Source: an uncultured PS1 clade bacterium (GTDB lineage Bacteria > Pseudomonadota > Gammaproteobacteria > PS1 > Pseudothioglobaceae). From it: a stretch of 8,585 nt of DNA. This document shows, piece after piece, positions 1 through 8,100 of this stretch. How positions within the stretch are numbered: the stretch's first letter is position 1; the number at the start of each line of letters is the position of its first letter. Under the pieces are notes generated by a model. That model saw only the letters and a program-made list of their open reading frames with translations. It was not told the origin of the DNA and ran no database searches. The translations under genes were made by a program, and so were the position numbers. The stretch spans positions 1-8,585 of the forward strand of contig CALFDA010000084.1 in NCBI GenBank assembly GCA_937950605.1, written 5' to 3'.

Positions 1-1729
1 TGTTTTTGATTTAGCAACTGACTCGCTAGATTATATGAGTGCCAAAATCATTGGCTGGGTATTTTTAGTCGATAAAGACAGTTTTTATATCCCTGTTGCG
101 CACAATTATCCAAATGCACCAACACAACTAAATTTTGATAAAACATTAGCCAAACTACGCTCGGTTTTAGAAAATCCAAATATTGGCAAAATTGGACAAA
201 ATTTAAAATATGATAGCCATGTTTTAGCAAATTACAATGTTAAACTCAATGGCATTATTGATGACACCATGCTTAAATCTTATTGTTTAAATTCTGTAAT
301 TTCACGGCATAATATTGACGACCTAGCACAACATTATCTAGGGTACACAACTATTCGTTTTGAAGATGTTGCAGGAAAAGGCAAAAAACAAACCAGTTTT
401 AATCAGGTTAATATCAAAGATGCTAGCCCATATGCATGTGAAGACGTTATTGTTACTCATAAACTCAATGAAGTGTTAGCGCAAAAATTGCTCAACAATA
501 CCCAGCTTTACAAACTTTATAAAATCATAGAATTACCTCTTATCCAAGTTTTACTCACCATAGAACGAAACGGCGTAGCGTTAGATGTAGAGACTTTAGG
601 CAAACAACAACTAAATATTGTCAAGCAAATGCAAAACATCAAAGCACAAGCTCTCGAATTAGCAGGTGTTGATTTTAATCTTGAATCACCAAAACAAATC
701 CAACAAGTTTTATTTTCGGCACAAGGTTTAGGATTAATGCCAAAAAAGAAAACCCCCAAAGGCGCACCATCAACGAATGAAGAAGCCTTGAAATTATTAG
801 ACCACCCATTAGTAGATTTAATATTAAGTTATCGCACATTGACAAAACTTAATTCTACTTACTTAGAAGCCTTGCCCAAGCAAATTGACCCGCACACCCA
901 AAGATTGCACACCTCTTACCACCAAGCAATAACCGCCACAGGACGCCTATCTTCTAGCAACCCAAACCTACAAAATATCCCCATTCGCACCACTGATGGC
1001 GCACGTATCCGCGCTGCATTTGTTGCTAGTTCGGGCAATACAATCATTGCCGCAGATTATTCACAGATTGAGCTTAGAATTATGGCACATCTGTCCAAGG
1101 ACACAAATTTATTAAACGCATTTAATCAAGATTTGGATATACACAGTGCCACCGCTTCCGAGGTATTTGCTATAGCGATTGATAAAGTTAGCACGCAACA
1201 TCGTCGTCGCGCCAAAGCAATTAATTTTGGTTTAATTTATGGCATGAGTGCCTTTGGCTTAGCCAAGCAAATTAATGTCTCACGCACCCAAGCCAAGCAA
1301 TATATTGATGCCTATTTTGAAAATTATCCTAGCGTTTTGCAATACATGGAAAACACCAAAAAAACCGCTAAAGCACAAGGCTATGTTGAAACTGTGATGG
1401 GCAGGCGTTTATATTTGCCACAAATTAACGCCAAAAATAAAATGCAACAACAACACGCACTTAGAACAGCCATTAATGCACCTATGCAAGGTTCTAGTGC
1501 CGATATTATCAAAAAAGCCATGTTAGATGTCCACGCATGGATTGGCTTGAACAACCCAGATATTAAAATGATTATGCAAGTTCATGATGAATTAGTATTT
1601 GAAGTCCGTAGCACAAAAGCCCACGAGTTTTGTAATACAATACAAACGCTGATGCAAAATGCCTATCGGCTAGATATTCCGTTAAAAGTAGATATTGGCA
1701 TTGGAAAATCTTGGCAACAGGCTCATTAA
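1..1729 (+). CDS. polA: DNA polymerase I, partial (5' end outside the window)
   Basis: DNA polymerase I fills gaps and removes Okazaki primers in the cytoplasm. The reading frame is open to the left edge (first full codon at base 2), and the residues before the first ATG at 35 continue the proofreading-domain motif FDxxTDSLDY, so that ATG is internal. The 5'-3' exonuclease domain must lie upstream. Counting from the ATG as residue 1, the fragment aligns with E. coli PolA from about 364 to its end at 928. The 3'-5' exonuclease domain has KYD (D60, equivalent to D424) and YxxxD (Y133, D137; Y497, D501). The polymerase domain has TGRLSS (302-307), motif A DYSQIELR (D341; D705), the O-helix R390, K394, F398 (R754, K758, F762) and motif C QVHDE (D518; D882). 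It ends WQQAH, like E. coli WDQAH. The exonuclease motif I glutamate (E357) is alanine here (codon GCA, 14-16). Identity is secure; the proofreading state is not. Confidence 0.97.
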   Translation, partial: VFDLATDSLDYMSAKIIGWVFLVDKDSFYIPVAHNYPNAPTQLNFDKTLAKLRSVLENPNIGKIGQNLKYDSHVLANYNVKLNGIIDDTMLKSYCLNSVISRHNIDDLAQHYLGYTTIRFEDVAGKGKKQTSFNQVNIKDASPYACEDVIVTHKLNEVLAQKLLNNTQLYKLYKIIELPLIQVLLTIERNGVALDVETLGKQQLNIVKQMQNIKAQALELAGVDFNLESPKQIQQVLFSAQGLGLMPKKKTPKGAPSTNEEALKLLDHPLVDLILSYRTLTKLNSTYLEALPKQIDPHTQRLHTSYHQAITATGRLSSSNPNLQNIPIRTTDGARIRAAFVASSGNTIIAADYSQIELRIMAHLSKDTNLLNAFNQDLDIHSATASEVFAIAIDKVSTQHRRRAKAINFGLIYGMSAFGLAKQINVSRTQAKQYIDAYFENYPSVLQYMENTKKTAKAQGYVETVMGRRLYLPQINAKNKMQQQHALRTAINAPMQGSSADIIKKAMLDVHAWIGLNNPDIKMIMQVHDELVFEVRSTKAHEFCNTIQTLMQNAYRLDIPLKVDIGIGKSWQQAH

Positions 1730-1782
1730 CCAAAAAACTTTACAAAGTATTAAAATAACAAATTGAGATTTCTTTTTTACCC

Positions 1783-3483
1783 ATGAAAACCAAATTAAAA
1801 CAACTAATTATCAACAGTTTAAATACTTTAGTAGCAGATGGTGTGCTTAAAAGCGTCCCCGAAAATATTCGACTTGATCATGCAAAAGACGATACTCAAG
1901 GCGATTTTGCCACTAATATTGCAATGCTATTGTCCAAACAAGCAAAATGCACACCGCAAGACTTAGCAAAAAAAATTGTTGCAAAACTCGAAATAACTGA
2001 TGAAATTGAAAAAATCGAAATAGCAGGTCATGGTTTTATTAATTTTTTTATCTCACAAACATCTAGCACTTCAATTATCAATAAAATCCTCGACCAAGGC
2101 AAAAATTATGGATTGTTAAATATAGGCACTGGACAACGCGTGTTGTTAGAATTTGTCTCTGCTAATCCAACAGGACCGCTACATGTTGGACATGGACGCG
2201 GTGCGGCATATGGGGCAACGCTTGCTAATCTTTTGCGCAATGCAGGTTTTACAGTTGATTGTGAATATTATGTGAATGATGCGGGGCGACAAATGGATAT
2301 TTTGACAACTTCGGTTTATTTGCGTTATATAAATACCGATAAATTTCCCGACAACGGCTATCAAGGCGAATATATCACCGCAATTTCCAAACAAATTAAA
2401 GGCATCAAAAAACTTAATATTTTCACAAATGTTAGTAAAGATGCGAAAGATGGTGGCGATAAAGAAAAACATATTGAGGATTTGATTAACAACTGCAAAA
2501 CCCAATTAGGCGATGATTACAAAACCATTTTCAATCTAGCAATTAAGCACATTTTGGCGGACATCAAACAAGATTTATCAGAGTTTGGCGTTGAATATCA
2601 ACAATGGTTTAGCGAGCAGTCTTTGCTTGATTCAGGTTTATCAAAAAAAATTATCGCAACCCTGCAAGCCTCTGGACATATCTACGAAAAACAAGGCGCG
2701 CTTTGGTTTAAAACCACTGATTTTGGCGATGATTTAGACCGTGTAGTGGTGCGTGATAATGGTGTGCATACTTATTTTGCCTCAGATATTGCTTATCATC
2801 TTGAAAAATTTGAACGCGGCTATGACAAAATTATTAACATTTGGGGTGCAGATCATCACGGTTATATTGCTAGAATTAAAGCCTGCATCAAAGCACTTAA
2901 TCACAACCCCGATAAACTTGAGATTTTATTAGTGCAATTTGCCAATTTGTATCGCAGTGGCAAAAAAATAGCCATGTCAACGCGTAGTGGTTCGTTTGTT
3001 ACCTTGCAACAATTACGCACCGAAGTTGGCAATGATGCGGCGCGTTTTTTCTATGTTTTACGCAAAGTTGATCAACACATGGATTTTGACCTCGATTTGG
3101 CTAAATCTAAAACCAATGAAAATCCAATATTTTATATCCAATATGCTCATGCGCGTATTTGCTCGGTGCTTGCTAAGGCACAAGATAATACACAAGCCCC
3201 CGATTTAACGTTGCTTAACAATGCACACGAGCAAGCACTTATCAAGCAGCTTTCTCGTTATCTAAATATCGTTAAAAATGCAGTGTTAAATTATGAACCG
3301 CATATTTTGGCGTATTATTTGCGTGATTTAGCTAAAGATTTTCACAGTTATTATAATAATTGCGAATTTTTAATTGCTGATAAAAACTTGCAAGCCTCAC
3401 GCTTACAACTTATTACCGCTACCCAGCAAATATTGCAAAATGGATTAACCTTATTAGGTGTATCTGCACCCGAAAAAATGTAG
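1783..3483 (+). CDS. argS: Arginyl-tRNA synthetase
   Basis: This class I aminoacyl-tRNA synthetase charges tRNA-Arg with arginine using ATP, in the cytoplasm. The 566 residues are full length for the family. The N-terminal additional domain covers about 1-110. The class I core follows, with SANPTGPLHVGH (126-137) carrying the HVGH form of the HIGH motif, then GADHHGY (355-361) and MSTRSG (398-403), the ArgRS counterpart of KMSKS. The C-terminal DALR-type anticodon-binding helical domain covers about 450-566, with YIQYAHARI at 451-459. The SANPTGP form is unlike E. coli ArgS and marks the other common bacterial subtype. The start is the first ATG after an in-frame stop at 1756-1758; no good Shine-Dalgarno sequence is seen, only GAG at 1765-1767, which is rather far away. 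It lies 53 bases after polA and 9 bases before the ATPase gene, so it probably heads or continues one transcript. Only about 1 of 19 arginine codons is AGA/AGG. Confidence 0.97.
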   Translation: MKTKLKQLIINSLNTLVADGVLKSVPENIRLDHAKDDTQGDFATNIAMLLSKQAKCTPQDLAKKIVAKLEITDEIEKIEIAGHGFINFFISQTSSTSIINKILDQGKNYGLLNIGTGQRVLLEFVSANPTGPLHVGHGRGAAYGATLANLLRNAGFTVDCEYYVNDAGRQMDILTTSVYLRYINTDKFPDNGYQGEYITAISKQIKGIKKLNIFTNVSKDAKDGGDKEKHIEDLINNCKTQLGDDYKTIFNLAIKHILADIKQDLSEFGVEYQQWFSEQSLLDSGLSKKIIATLQASGHIYEKQGALWFKTTDFGDDLDRVVVRDNGVHTYFASDIAYHLEKFERGYDKIINIWGADHHGYIARIKACIKALNHNPDKLEILLVQFANLYRSGKKIAMSTRSGSFVTLQQLRTEVGNDAARFFYVLRKVDQHMDFDLDLAKSKTNENPIFYIQYAHARICSVLAKAQDNTQAPDLTLLNNAHEQALIKQLSRYLNIVKNAVLNYEPHILAYYLRDLAKDFHSYYNNCEFLIADKNLQASRLQLITATQQILQNGLTLLGVSAPEKM

Positions 3484-3492
3484 AATTAAATT

Positions 3493-4593
3493 ATGGATAA
3501 TTTAAATTTATCTCGTATCAAAATAGAGGGTTTTAAATCCATAAAAAAGTTGGATTTAGAAATGAAACCAATCAATGTTTTGATTGGTGCTAATGGTAGC
3601 GGAAAAACTAACTTTATCTCTATTTTTGAACTACTAGACATAATTTACCGACGCAAACTACAAAAATATATCTCAACAAGGGGTGGAGCAGATAGGTTTT
3701 TGCATTTTGGTAGCAGAAATACTGAAAGAATAACAATTAATTTAGATTTAAGCGATGCAAATACTTATTTTTTAAGATTAACAAAAAACAGTGATAATGA
3801 AAGTTTTGTTATTGACGATAGTGTTGGTTGTAAAGTTTGCAATACCGCTCATGTTATTAGCCGTTCGCGTTCAGAAAGTAATATATGCGCATCACCTATT
3901 GACATTATTGAAACATCTAAAAAATATTTGCGCAGATGCAGAGTATATCATTTTCACGATACCTCTAAACATGCTAGGTTTAAAAACGCACAAGATATAA
4001 ATAACAATGATTTTTTATGGAATGATGCAGGAAACTTAGCCCTTTTTTTATATCGTTTAAAACGTGATTTTAAGCGAGACTATCTGCAAATAGTCCAAGC
4101 TATTCAAGCGGTCGTCCCTTGCTTTCATGATTTTGTACTAAAACCAAAAGGCAATCAAAATGATGAAAATATTTTATTGAGGTGGCAACATAAAAACGAC
4201 TTAGATAGTGTATTTTCAGCTAACCAACTATCCGATGGTACAGCACGCTTCATTTGTATGGCAACGCTATTTTTACAGCCTCGAGAATTACGCCCCCATA
4301 CCATTGTTTTAGACGAGCCCGAACTCGGTCTACATCCTGATGCACTGAGTGTCCTATCAGACATTATCCAATCAGTAGCAAATGATGGTTCGCAAGTTAT
4401 TATTTCTACTCAATCTGTTACTCTTGCTAATTGCTTTGAACCAGATGATTTTATTATAGTGGACTATGAAAATGGCGAATCTAAGTTTGAACGATTTGGC
4501 AAAGATAAACAAAAAGAGTTAAAAGAATGGCTCGAAAACTATCAAATGGGCACCACTTGGGAAGAGAATTTAATTGGTGGTATGCCTAAATGA
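3493..4593 (+). CDS. ABC-type AAA ATPase (COG4637-like), partner of the DUF4276 protein
   Basis: This 366-residue soluble ATPase belongs to the SMC/RecF/OLD-like ABC ATPases, with no membrane segment and no transporter features. It begins with the typical SRIKIEGFKSI strand. Walker A is GANGSGKT (32-39), followed by GGADRFLHFG (64-73). The conserved YHFHDTS is at 152-158, the signature LSDGT at 246-250, and Walker B IVLDEPELGLHP at 271-282 (D274, E275). The switch segment is STQS (305-308), with Gln where transporters have His; I recall STQS as usual in this family. The C-terminus WEENLIGGMP also fits. A CxxC (C113, C116) lies in the region between the ATPase halves. Related ATPases work with nuclease or TOPRIM partners in phage defence; the role here is inferred. 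The start lies 9 bases after the argS stop with no clear ribosome site, suggesting reinitiation. The gene overlaps the next by ATGA. About 9 of 22 arginine codons are AGA/AGG, more than in the housekeeping neighbours. Confidence 0.9.
   Translation: MDNLNLSRIKIEGFKSIKKLDLEMKPINVLIGANGSGKTNFISIFELLDIIYRRKLQKYISTRGGADRFLHFGSRNTERITINLDLSDANTYFLRLTKNSDNESFVIDDSVGCKVCNTAHVISRSRSESNICASPIDIIETSKKYLRRCRVYHFHDTSKHARFKNAQDINNNDFLWNDAGNLALFLYRLKRDFKRDYLQIVQAIQAVVPCFHDFVLKPKGNQNDENILLRWQHKNDLDSVFSANQLSDGTARFICMATLFLQPRELRPHTIVLDEPELGLHPDALSVLSDIIQSVANDGSQVIISTQSVTLANCFEPDDFIIVDYENGESKFERFGKDKQKELKEWLENYQMGTTWEENLIGGMPK
4576..4580 (+). promoter_or_regulatory. Possible ribosome binding site of the DUF4276 gene
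   Basis: GGTGG ends 9 bases before the ATG at 4590, inside the last codons of the ATPase gene. It is the best Shine-Dalgarno-like sequence at any of the gene starts in this window and supports ATG 4590 over the later in-frame ATG at 4602. Confidence 0.4.
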
Positions 4594-5186
4594 TAAGACT
4601 AATGATTTCTGTTGAAGGCCCATCAGAAAGAAAGTTTGTTGAACAAGTACTGATGCCACATTTATTAGATTTTAAAGTTCAGGTTGCCAATCCTCAGGAT
4701 ATGAAAGGCAATATTAGTGTTGATAGAGTTAGTAACAGATTAAACATCCTTATACATCATTATGATTACGTAACAACCCTATATGATTTTTATGGCTTTG
4801 AGCAAAAATCAGCAGGCGAAACTAAAAAAAGCCTAGAATTAAAAATTAAAAATAGAATTACATGTAAGCAACAACATAAAATAATCCCCTATATTCAAAT
4901 GTATGAATTTGAAGCCTTGTTATTTAGTGATAGTCAAATAATGGCACAGGTATTAGGTATTAAAGAAAGCTGGGCTAATAATATCTTAAAACAATTCAAA
5001 AATAACCCAGAAGCCATTAACAATTCTAAAGAAACTGCACCATCTAAAAGAATTGAAAAACAATATTCTTATCGTAAAACCACAAACGCCCCTAATATTT
5101 TATCTCAAATAAGATTGAGCAAAATTCGCAAAAAGTGTACTGGTTTTAACACGTGGATAAACAAATTAGAAGATCTTGATAACTGA
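4590..5186 (+). CDS. DUF4276 family protein, TOPRIM-like putative effector
   Basis: This 198-residue protein matches the DUF4276 pattern from memory of the family. It has an N-terminal ISVEGPSERKF (E9, E13), like the first TOPRIM acidic motif. A strand ending TTLYDFYG follows (D66, with an aromatic where TOPRIM often has a second Asp), then QMYEFEALLF (E106, E108), APSKRI (150-155) and a C-terminal TGFNTWINKL. No signal peptide or membrane helix is seen. DUF4276 proteins are regularly encoded beside ABC-type ATPases like the one upstream. TOPRIM folds often bind metal and cut or join nucleic acid, so a nuclease or effector role is plausible but unproven. The gene starts within the ATPase stop (ATGA), so translation is coupled. 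Its end overlaps the TTG start of the helicase gene by 11 bases. Seven of nine arginine codons are AGA, in sharp contrast to argS and the helicase gene, which hints at foreign origin. Confidence 0.85.
   Translation: MIRLMISVEGPSERKFVEQVLMPHLLDFKVQVANPQDMKGNISVDRVSNRLNILIHHYDYVTTLYDFYGFEQKSAGETKKSLELKIKNRITCKQQHKIIPYIQMYEFEALLFSDSQIMAQVLGIKESWANNILKQFKNNPEAINNSKETAPSKRIEKQYSYRKTTNAPNILSQIRLSKIRKKCTGFNTWINKLEDLDN
5176..5186 (+). promoter_or_regulatory. TTG start overlapping the DUF4276 stop (translational coupling site)
   Basis: The helicase gene begins TTG ATA ACT GAT, and the TGA at 5184-5186 inside it ends the DUF4276 gene. The nearest purine-rich stretch, AGAAG at 5168-5172, is only 3 bases from the TTG, too close for efficient independent initiation. 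Ribosomes finishing DUF4276 probably restart here. Confidence 0.5.
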
Positions 5187-8100
5187 TACCAAACAAAGAG
5201 CCAAAGCACTAGACATTAGCCAGTCTTTTATCGTGCAAGCACCTGCTGGTTCGGGCAAAACCGAATTATTAACCCAACGCTATTTAAAATTATTATCAGT
5301 ATGTGATGCGCCCGAGAACATCATAGCAATGACTTTTACCAACAAGGCGGTTAATGAAATGACACAACGGGTTTTATCAGCCCTAAAATCCAGTTCCAAC
5401 ACTCAACCAAACGCCCCACACAAACAAATAACACACAAATTGGCATCAAAAGTCATGCAACGCTCAAACGCCAAAGGCTGGCACTTGTTGCAAAACCCAA
5501 AACGCTTAAATATATCCACCATTGACGGGCTTTATAACATGATTAACAATCGTTATCCCTTGTTATCACAACTCGTACCACGTCAAATCATGGCCGAAAA
5601 TTGGGCGCGCGATGATGCTTATCAATATGCCACCGAACAGGTCCTATTAATGATTGACGATCAGCAACATGGCAAGGCAATTGCAAACCTATTATTGCAT
5701 TTAGATAACAATGTCGAGCGCTTTCAAACGCTAATCAAAAACATGCTATCCAGACGCGACCAATGGCTAACGCGTTTATATAAAGATGATGTGCTAGATG
5801 TAGAAGTGTTAAAAAATAGTGCTCAAAATATCGTTTCACAACATCTTAAAACTCTGCATGAATTAGCCGAACCCTATTTTGACAAACATTTTTTTGCATT
5901 ATTATCATCTAGTACCAATACCGAGCTTGCCGAGATTAAATCACTGCCTAAGTTTGCATGTGAAGACCTAAAAAAATGGCAATCTATCGCCAATTTATGC
6001 CTAACTAATAATGATGACTGGCGTAAAACCTTAAACAAAAAAAATGGCTTTCCAGCCGATTTAAAAGCACAAAAACAAGCGTTGATAGAAATTTTAAAAA
6101 ATCTATCTACACAACAAAACCTAAAAACTCAATTAGCATGTGTAAAGCTGTTGCCTGATATTGATTTTTCTCAACAGCAAGCCGATATTTTATTATTAAT
6201 TGCCCAAGTATTAAAATTGGGCGTAGCACATCTAAATATATATTTTCAACACCAACAAACACATGATTTTATCGAACTAGCCCTAAACGCCAATCAAGCA
6301 TTAGACGAAGAACAAGGCATAAGCGATATTTCCCTGTTTTTAGATTATAAAATTCAACACATACTAATTGACGAATTCCAAGACACCTCAGTAACACAAT
6401 TTAACACTATCGAAAAACTTATTCACCAATGGCAAGAAAATGACGGCAAAACCCTATTTTTAGTAGGCGACCCTATGCAATCAATTTACAGGTTTAGAGA
6501 ATCACAAGTAGGATTGTTTTTACAAGTCAAAAACCAAGGCATTGCTAATATTTATCCAAAATCACTTACATTAAGTGCTAATTTTCGCTCTTCAAACAGC
6601 ATTGTCGAGGCTAATAATAAGTTTTTTAGCAAAATGTTCCCTCAAGAAAATGATATATATCAAGGGGCAATTACTTACTCACACTCACAATCCCCCGTGC
6701 GCGCACAAAAGAATACAAATGCCATTAGCTTTTATCCATTCGCTGATAATCAATCTGTACAAGAAGCACAAAAAGTCAGCGCAATCATACAAACCACCAT
6801 CGACAACAATCCGCGCGACACTATTGCCGTTTTGGTACGCACCCGCTCGCATTTAAAGCATATTACACAACAACTTAAAGACGATAATATTGCATTTGAA
6901 TCCGTTGAAATCAACAAACTGCAAAACCACCTATTAACACGCGATTTATTTTCACTAACCAAAGCACTTTTACACCTAGGCGATAAATTAGCATGGTTAA
7001 GTATCCTGCGTGCCCCGTGGTGTGGGCTTATGTTAGACGATTTATTAATCCTTTCCGCAAACCACGACACCACCATCTACCAACAACTCAATGATAAAAC
7101 TGTTTTATCAAAACTAAGCCAAGATGGACAACAACGTGCCCAACATTTATATCTTTGTCTACAAGATGCAATTAACAATCAAGCACGTTTTAATTTTGTC
7201 GAAATACTCACACATACCATCAACCAATTAGGACTAAGTAACGACACATTATCAAGTGTGGAATTACAAATTAAAAACGCATTTTTGCACATCATTCATA
7301 ATTGCGAAGCGCAACAGATGCTTGACCCAAAAACCATTCAAAATTCCATGCAAGACCTATACGCCCCAAGCGATAAATCTCAAGTTAAATTAATGACTAT
7401 CCACAGTGCCAAAGGCTTAGAGTTTGATCATGTAATTATTCCCGCTCTAGGCAAAAAAACCCAAAGCGACAAATCACCAATCATGCAAATGTGCGAATTT
7501 TCCAATCAATCTTTATTATTAGCACCAACCAAGCCAGCCACCGCCAAGCACCAAAACCAAACTTATCAATACCTAACTTTTATACAAGCACAACAATCCA
7601 AGTTTGAAGCCATGCGCTTGTTATATGTGGCAATGACACGCGCTAAATCTCAACTGCATTTGCTAGGCGCAACAAACACTAACAACAATGCTGTTAAAGG
7701 CTCTTTTTTGCATTTATTAATGCCATTTTTTGCAAAAAAATTCGACCATATTAACCCCACACCAAACCTTCAAGCACCCTTAACAGCACTGCCACTTAAA
7801 CGCTTTGCCACCTTAACAAAACCCATCTCCAAGCCCCAAATCCAAGAGTCGCCTATCAACTACCAACAAAAAATACAACGCTCGTTTAAAGACGCCATAG
7901 GCACTTTAGTGCATCAATATTACGAACAACAACATTTTTCGCCAAGTATTGCTAATATCCGCACTCGTCTAATTGAAATTGGTATCCCTCCCCATAACCT
8001 CAAACATCAGCAAATATTTATCACCCAATTACTAGAAAATACTAAAAATGACAAAAATTTTAATTGGTTGTTCAAAACAAGAGATATGTCTTTAAATGAA

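Larger units (their letters stand above)
3493..5186 (+). other. Two-gene ATPase/DUF4276 module, candidate defence or DNA-conflict system
   Basis: The ATPase and DUF4276 genes overlap by 4 bases and form a unit whose families are typically found together. A separate ABC ATPase plus a TOPRIM-like protein is the same general design as PARIS (AriA/AriB), and as OLD or Gabija, where both domains lie in one protein. The unit is squeezed between argS and the AddA-like gene with no intergenic space for a promoter. The codon contrast with both flanks supports insertion as a block. The defence role is inferred from family resemblance only. Confidence 0.55.

Noticed and set aside
35..37. ATG as the start of a short polA gene (a Klenow-like separate protein)
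   Set aside because: The frame is open to the left edge and the upstream codons encode the conserved proofreading motif FDxxTDSLD, so the ATG is an internal Met aligning with E. coli residue 364.
1727..1782. Terminator or promoter in the polA-argS gap
   Set aside because: ACTTT/AAAGT at 1737-1748 has only a 2-base loop and no good T run. TAAAAT at 1751-1756 resembles a -10 box but has no -35 at proper spacing, and TTTACA at 1739-1744 has no good -10 box. Such words are expected in AT-rich DNA.
2179..2505. Minus-strand open frame of 108 codons within argS
   Set aside because: It lies opposite conserved catalytic-core sequence of argS, resembles no known protein and has no gene-like context.
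3493..4593. ABC transporter ATP-binding subunit
   Set aside because: There is no permease gene nearby, the signature is LSDGT rather than LSGGQ, the switch has STQS, and the N- and C-terminal motifs match soluble SMC/OLD-like ATPases.
6575..6856. Second + strand frame inside the helicase gene
   Set aside because: It is an out-of-frame reading of the region after helicase motif IV with no recognisable domain; the main frame is continuous through it.
6750..7076. Minus-strand open frame of 108 codons within the helicase gene
   Set aside because: It is a shadow of a well-supported + strand coding region with full helicase motifs.
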